Part shown: positions 56,301 to 64,000 of the stretch, in pieces
Layout of the letters: each line of letters opens with the position of its first letter
Position numbering within the stretch: the first letter of the stretch is position 1
Source of the DNA: Haematococcus lacustris
Taxonomy: Eukaryota; Chlorophyta; Chlorophyceae; Chlamydomonadales; Haematococcaceae
Direction of reading: 5' to 3'
Length of the DNA stretch: 64,000 nucleotides
Assembly: GCA_030144725.1 (NCBI GenBank)
Contig: JASKMD010000004.1
Span: 1,106,394-1,170,393 of the forward strand
Translations under genes and position numbers: made by a program
The notes under the pieces: generated by a model
Told to the model about the DNA's origin: nothing
The model's input: the letters and a program-made list of their open reading frames with translations, nothing else
Databases searched by the model: none

Positions 56301-56676
56301 CACGGGCCATAGCTCATCACTGGCGTGGACTTTTTGCATGCCACCTACTAGATTGGGCAGCTGTAACCACCCTTCACAACCTCTCATACTCACATTTCAT
56401 GAAAAGCCACTTTGGTCACACGCTGCCAACTCCCTTAGCCAAATCAGTGCCACAACCCCACACCTGCTCCAGCAACTCGACACCGAGTGAAAATTACACT
56501 TTGGCCCAAGAGAGTCTTGACCTCCCCTAGGTCACAGCAACCCACATACCAAGTTTCAGACCTCAACTCTCAGGTTTTTCAAGCCAGCCAAGCCTTAATT
56601 TGCACGAGTGTAGTTGCGGCAGCACCCAGCAGCTGCTTCTAAGGCATCCACGCAGCTTGCCGGCCGGCACTTGTAT
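56301..56676. other. No recognised gene
   Basis: Unique-looking sequence with a weak inverted likeness to 51390-51660. Nothing coding is recognised. Confidence 0.35.
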
Positions 56677-56754
56677 TTTTTAATACGATACGTGTATTCT
56701 TGTATTATACAAAAAATACGTATCGGTATCGATACACGTATCTTGTATTACCCA
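56677..56754. repeat. AT-rich GTATCGATAC repeat
   Basis: Contains CGTATCGGTATCGATACACG and ends GTATTACCCA. Its reverse complement resembles 46618-46705. It directly precedes the small fold-back relative. Confidence 0.55.
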
Positions 56755-57100
56755 CACTCCTACAAGTTAATCCCTGCGTCCGTCCCTGCGTGTTAACCGA
56801 CCTTGTCCGATCGGGCTGAAAATTTGCTAGATGGTAGTTTGCAGAAAATAAAACATTTTTTTCAGAATAAATATTTTAAAAAAATCAAAGGCGGCTGCGC
56901 TGTGGCCCTGTGGCTAGAGTACAGGGATGTGTGCAGGGATAGGTTGCGGGCCACAGCGCAACAGCTGTTGGATTTTTCAAAATATTTTTCTTGCAAAATA
57001 TTTTTGTTTTTTGCAACCTACCATCTATTAAAATTTCAGCCCGATCGGACAAGGTTGGTAAACACGCAGGGACGGACGCAGGGATTAACTTGTAGGAGTG
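56755..57100. mobile_element. 346-bp short relative of the fold-back element
   Basis: Both ends read inward CACTCCTACAAGTTAATCCC, then matching TCCGTCCCTGCG and CCTTGTCCGATCGGGCTGAAA-like segments for about 130 bp. It is flanked by CA on both sides (56753-56754 and 57101-57102). The ends are clearly related to those of the 3.7-kb element but lack the 12-bp array. Confidence 0.8.
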
Positions 57101-57435
57101 CATCACTGCCGATAGGGCTGAAAGGGCGGACACAAGTAAGAATGGGCTGAAAATGGCAGGATTTTACGGGGGGAGAAAATTCTTACCTCCCCCGTAATGT
57201 AAAGGGATACCTGTCATCTCACATTGACGCGTGTGACCGGTATCCTGTAACCGCGACAACCCAAACGACACTAAGGGACTACGCTAGAGCGCGCCCATAC
57301 ATTCCTCCCCTCCAAAGGGATGTCCGTTCCGCCTCAGCTTCACACTTGAGGAGAAACAAAGTCATTCCCTAGGCAAGCTAAGAATGTGTTGTTGCGCATT
57401 GACAACTGCCGCCGTCATTGCCAACACCTCCTAAA
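57101..57435. other. No recognised gene; small hairpin at 57163-57197
   Basis: TTACGGGGGGAG and CTCCCCCGTAA form an 11-bp stem with a loop of about 12 nt. The rest shows no recognisable feature. Confidence 0.4.
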
Positions 57436-58362
57436 TCATAGTAACCGCTTCCGCTTCACGAGGCCATTGAGAGAGGTGGCCTTAGACCGCGCTTCCACGG
57501 AGGAGCTTGGGCGGACGATTGCAGAAGCCACGCTATGAACAGTGTGTCCGACGTCATCATGGTGCCATGCCTCTGTGCCCGTCACCATCTCGCTGTCTGT
57601 TTGTGCCGCGGGTCCCATCACGCCGGTCATCATCTCCTTGCGCACGCTGTTCTCCACAGTGCAAAGACTCGATGATGAAGGCCGCTTGCCCTGCTGCTCC
57701 CAACCCACCGTTGTAGGCTGTCTTGTTTCATAGTGATGCCCACCTGCTCCAACAGCTGTTGTTGTTCCCACCTTCAAGCTAGCACTAGATGGCCGTGTTG
57801 TTGCCATGGATGCCTCACAACCTGCTCCTAGGGTTGTAGGGGGTGGAGCAGAAGGGGGAGAGTAGGGGGTGCATCCATGGGCCAGCCCTGCCCAAGGGTA
57901 AACCTGGGGAGGTAGGAGTTGGACCTTCCTCCGCCGAGGCTCACAAGGATTGTCCATAGCATGAGGCGGCTGGCATTGGGTGTGATGAGAGCGCCGGCCG
58001 CGCTTAGAGCCATCGCCACCACCTACACCACGCTTGCGAGCCGTGGCTCTGGTGGGGTAGCACGGAGCCCCAGCTCGGCCAACCCTATCAAGACCAGCTT
58101 GGTAAGGCGTAACCTCCAGCCTCCTTCCTACCCTTCCCCCCTTCCCTGCCCATCCTTGCGCGGACTCAACTGCTGAGCTGAGGACGGTCGTGCCACAATC
58201 CCAATGATCAAGCAGCTGCATTGGCACTGAGCACTCTGCACGAGCTTCCTGCTGGGGGGTACGTGACATGGGGGGTATGAGCCCTGGTTCAATCCTGCAA
58301 GGCGCGCCCGGTATGTCTAACACCCCGCTACTTGCTCGATCGGGTGGGGGAGTTTTTGCCAC
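57436..58362 (-). CDS. Hypothetical open frame, 308 codons, doubtful
   Basis: A long minus-strand frame whose first codon is GTG. The composition is Ser/Thr/Pro/Gly/Arg-rich with several short TTT- and GTHH-like stretches. No domain, signal peptide or membrane segment is recognised. It is not simple-repeat derived, so it might be one exon of an intron-containing gene, but in this GC-rich DNA a frame of this length can arise by chance. I do not assign a function. Confidence 0.25.
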   Translation of the reverse strand: MAKTPPPDRASSGVLDIPGAPCRIEPGLIPPMSRTPQQEARAECSVPMQLLDHWDCGTTVLSSAVESAQGWAGKGGRVGRRLEVTPYQAGLDRVGRAGAPCYPTRATARKRGVGGGDGSKRGRRSHHTQCQPPHAMDNPCEPRRRKVQLLPPQVYPWAGLAHGCTPYSPPSAPPPTTLGAGCEASMATTRPSSASLKVGTTTAVGAGGHHYETRQPTTVGWEQQGKRPSSSSLCTVENSVRKEMMTGVMGPAAQTDSEMVTGTEAWHHDDVGHTVHSVASAIVRPSSSVEARSKATSLNGLVKRKRLL

Positions 58363-58466
58363 AGCAGCAGTGTCGGGGGGTTTGCAAACTACCCGCCTCC
58401 CCGGGGTAAAGACAGTGCCTTGGCAAGCGGCAGCGCCGCAGCAGCACCTAGGAGGCAGAGGAGCAG

Positions 58467-58727
58467 TGGGTGGGTGGGTGGGTGGGTGGGTGGGTGGGTG
58501 GGTGGGTGGGTGGGTGGGTGGGTGGGTGGGTGGGTGGGTGGGTGGGTGGGTGGGTGGGTGGGTGGGTGGGTGGGTGGGTGGGTGGGTGGGTGGGTGGGTG
58601 GGTGGGTGGGTGGGTGGGTGGGTGGGTGGGTGGGTGGGTGGGTGGGTGGGTGGGTGGGTGGGTGGGTGGGTGGGTGGGTGGGTGGGTGGGTGGGTGGGTG
58701 GGTGGGTGGGTGGGTGGGTGGGTGGGT
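58467..58727. repeat. (GGGT)n tetramer satellite
   Basis: About 65 perfect GGGT units, with G-quadruplex potential on the + strand. It lies just beyond the tentative 3' exon of the SET-domain gene. Confidence 0.95.
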
Positions 58728-58792
58728 AACCAACTGATGTTAGAGCAGGCAGAGGTGCGTGTTGGCTGTTCTAGGACCATCCTCTCACTCAC

Positions 58793-62686
<3,894 letters not shown>

Positions 62687-62715
62687 CTGTGGACAGCAAT
62701 AGGGGCCACGAGGAT

Positions 62716-62772
62716 CAGGGGCAGGGGCAGGGGCAAGGGCAGGGGCAGGGGCAGGGGCAGGGGCAGGGGCAG
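62716..62772. repeat. (AGGGGC)n hexamer array
   Basis: About nine units with one AAGGGC variant, upstream of the first recognised SET exon. Confidence 0.9.
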
Positions 62773-63685
62773 CCCCTACCCTGATGGCTGCCGGCTGCCC
62801 TGCTGCTCTGCTGCTGCCCTACCCTGACCGGCTGCCCTGATGCCCTGCTGCTGCCCTACCCTGCCCGGCTGCCCTGCTGCTGCCCTACCCTGACCGACTG
62901 CCCGGCTGCCCTGCTGCTGCCATACCCTGCCGGCTGCCCTGCTGCTGCCCTGCTGCTGCCCTACTATAACCGACTGCCCGGCTGCTGGTGGCAGGGCAGC
63001 TGCTGCTGGCAGGTGAGGCAGCTGGTGTTGGGTCAGCTGCTGCTGGCATGTGATGTTGCTAGTGGCTATTAGTGGCCACGGTGATATCTATTCGCGTGGC
63101 CGCCTGGCTTCGTGAAGCACAACAAGGCTGTGCCTCAGCAAGCGATGGAACACTCCACGGTGCTCAGTGGCTTCTGCATGTGACCCTCACCTTCTGTGAC
63201 GCTCGTGTTGCTCAGCGGCTCTGGCTTGGCATCGTGTTGGGACAAGCATGGCAGTGCGAAGCCTATGGCAGCATTGCAACACAACATAGCAAGCATTGAC
63301 AGCACAGCCCTCACGGGCGTAGCCTTGGCCCTTATGGGCAGGTTAATTGGCACATGGTCTGCTGCCCTGGTCAACTATGCCTGCTAGCAATGTGCCCCTC
63401 CCATGATCCAGGGATGCTGCAGCTCCAGCCCCAGGACTGCCTCCACCATGTAGTGAGGTTGTGCCATGTCGAAGCAAGCCCACAATATCAGTAAGAGCAG
63501 CAATTGCAAAGCTGGCAGGAGCAGCAACATAAGCCGATGTAGGGCCGATGGTGTGCCTCTGCTCGCAATACTTCATGCATACGACGCAGCGGTTTCACCA
63601 TCAATCCTTCAATTATCACATTTCTTCCACCGCGGCATCAGGGCTTCACTTGCTTTACGAACTGCTCCCGACGTGACATCGGGCC
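62773..63685. other. No recognised gene
   Basis: 62790-63000 is an imperfect array of GCTGCCCTGCTGCTGCCCTA-like units. The rest is unique-looking, and the 5' exons of the SET gene may lie here but were not identified. Confidence 0.4.
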
Positions 63686-64000
63686 ATGCAACGGGAGTGC
63701 GCAGTGCTGTACCGGGACGCGGCTGGGATTCACAAGGAATACCGCCTAGCCATCCCCGCGACTGCATCATGCATTGGCGACCTCATTGAGCATGTTCGCG
63801 CAACCTACGCCGATATCCCAGCTGGGTCCCAGCTTTTTGCCAAGCGTGGATGCGAGCCTTGTACCGCCCAGGAGGTCGGTTTCCCAGGCTGTAATGTAGA
63901 AAACCCCACTGACTGCCAAGGGAAAAACCCACTGGCACATTTACTCACACAGGTAGTGGGCCATCATGTGGTGGTTACCACAATGGATGTTGTGGCCAGG
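63686..64000 (+). CDS. Unidentified open frame running off the window
   Basis: It starts at the first ATG after an in-frame TGA (63674-63676) and stays open for 105 codons to the window edge, with sequence such as MQRECAVLYRDAAG and RLAIPATASCIGDLIEHVRA. The composition is not repeat-like and codons look balanced. No family is recognised. A CAG|GTAGTG at 63950-63953 could be a splice donor, in which case the true exon ends there. Confidence 0.35.
   Translation, partial: MQRECAVLYRDAAGIHKEYRLAIPATASCIGDLIEHVRATYADIPAGSQLFAKRGCEPCTAQEVGFPGCNVENPTDCQGKNPLAHLLTQVVGHHVVVTTMDVVAR

Overview
This window looks like repeat-rich nuclear DNA from a GC-rich green alga, probably a core chlorophyte. The evidence is the poly(A)-tailed LINE retrotransposons, short GT..AG introns inside recognisable coding exons, and very long pure micro- and minisatellites. 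I cannot name the species. Bacterial-style open frames are misleading here: most long ones are LINE antisense frames or satellite translations, and several apparent starts are GTG or TTG.

Layout. Positions 1247-22942 and 22943-40271 are two tandem copies of one segment. Each copy holds (i) a LINE 3' end on the + strand, (ii) a head-to-tail array of minus-strand LINE copies of about 4.65 kb, each 5' end abutting the poly(A) of the next, and (iii) a lower-GC accessory block with relics of a tyrosine-recombinase element, a 176-bp hairpin, a tRNA-like SINE candidate and palindromic minisatellites. The main difference is that copy 1 carries a complete spliced tyrosine recombinase element (15778-18593). 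Copy 2 has only one of its 62-bp direct repeats (35860-35921), so occupied and empty states lie in the same window. LINE copy A (3213-7397) keeps an unbroken 1394-codon reverse transcriptase frame, but no endonuclease domain is visible.

From 40272 to 57100 the sequence is mostly repeats: a 1.38-kb (CCCCG)n block, an interrupted (CTG)n block, arrays of two 14-bp perfect palindromes (CTACAGTACTGTAG and ACCCTGCGCAGGGT), a relic of the recombinase element, an 826-bp non-autonomous hAT-like element with an 8-bp target duplication, and a 3.7-kb fold-back element whose 1.7-kb inverted arms contain 12-bp tandem repeats, with a 346-bp relative nearby.

From 58793 to 62686 a minus-strand gene can be assembled from phase-matched exons into a pre-SET plus SET histone-lysine-methyltransferase-like protein. 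Its introns hold hexamer satellites, and one exon carries an in-frame TAG. An unidentified open frame runs off the right edge. The LINEs supplied repeated substrate for duplication. The recombinase element is the best candidate for an undescribed mobile system.
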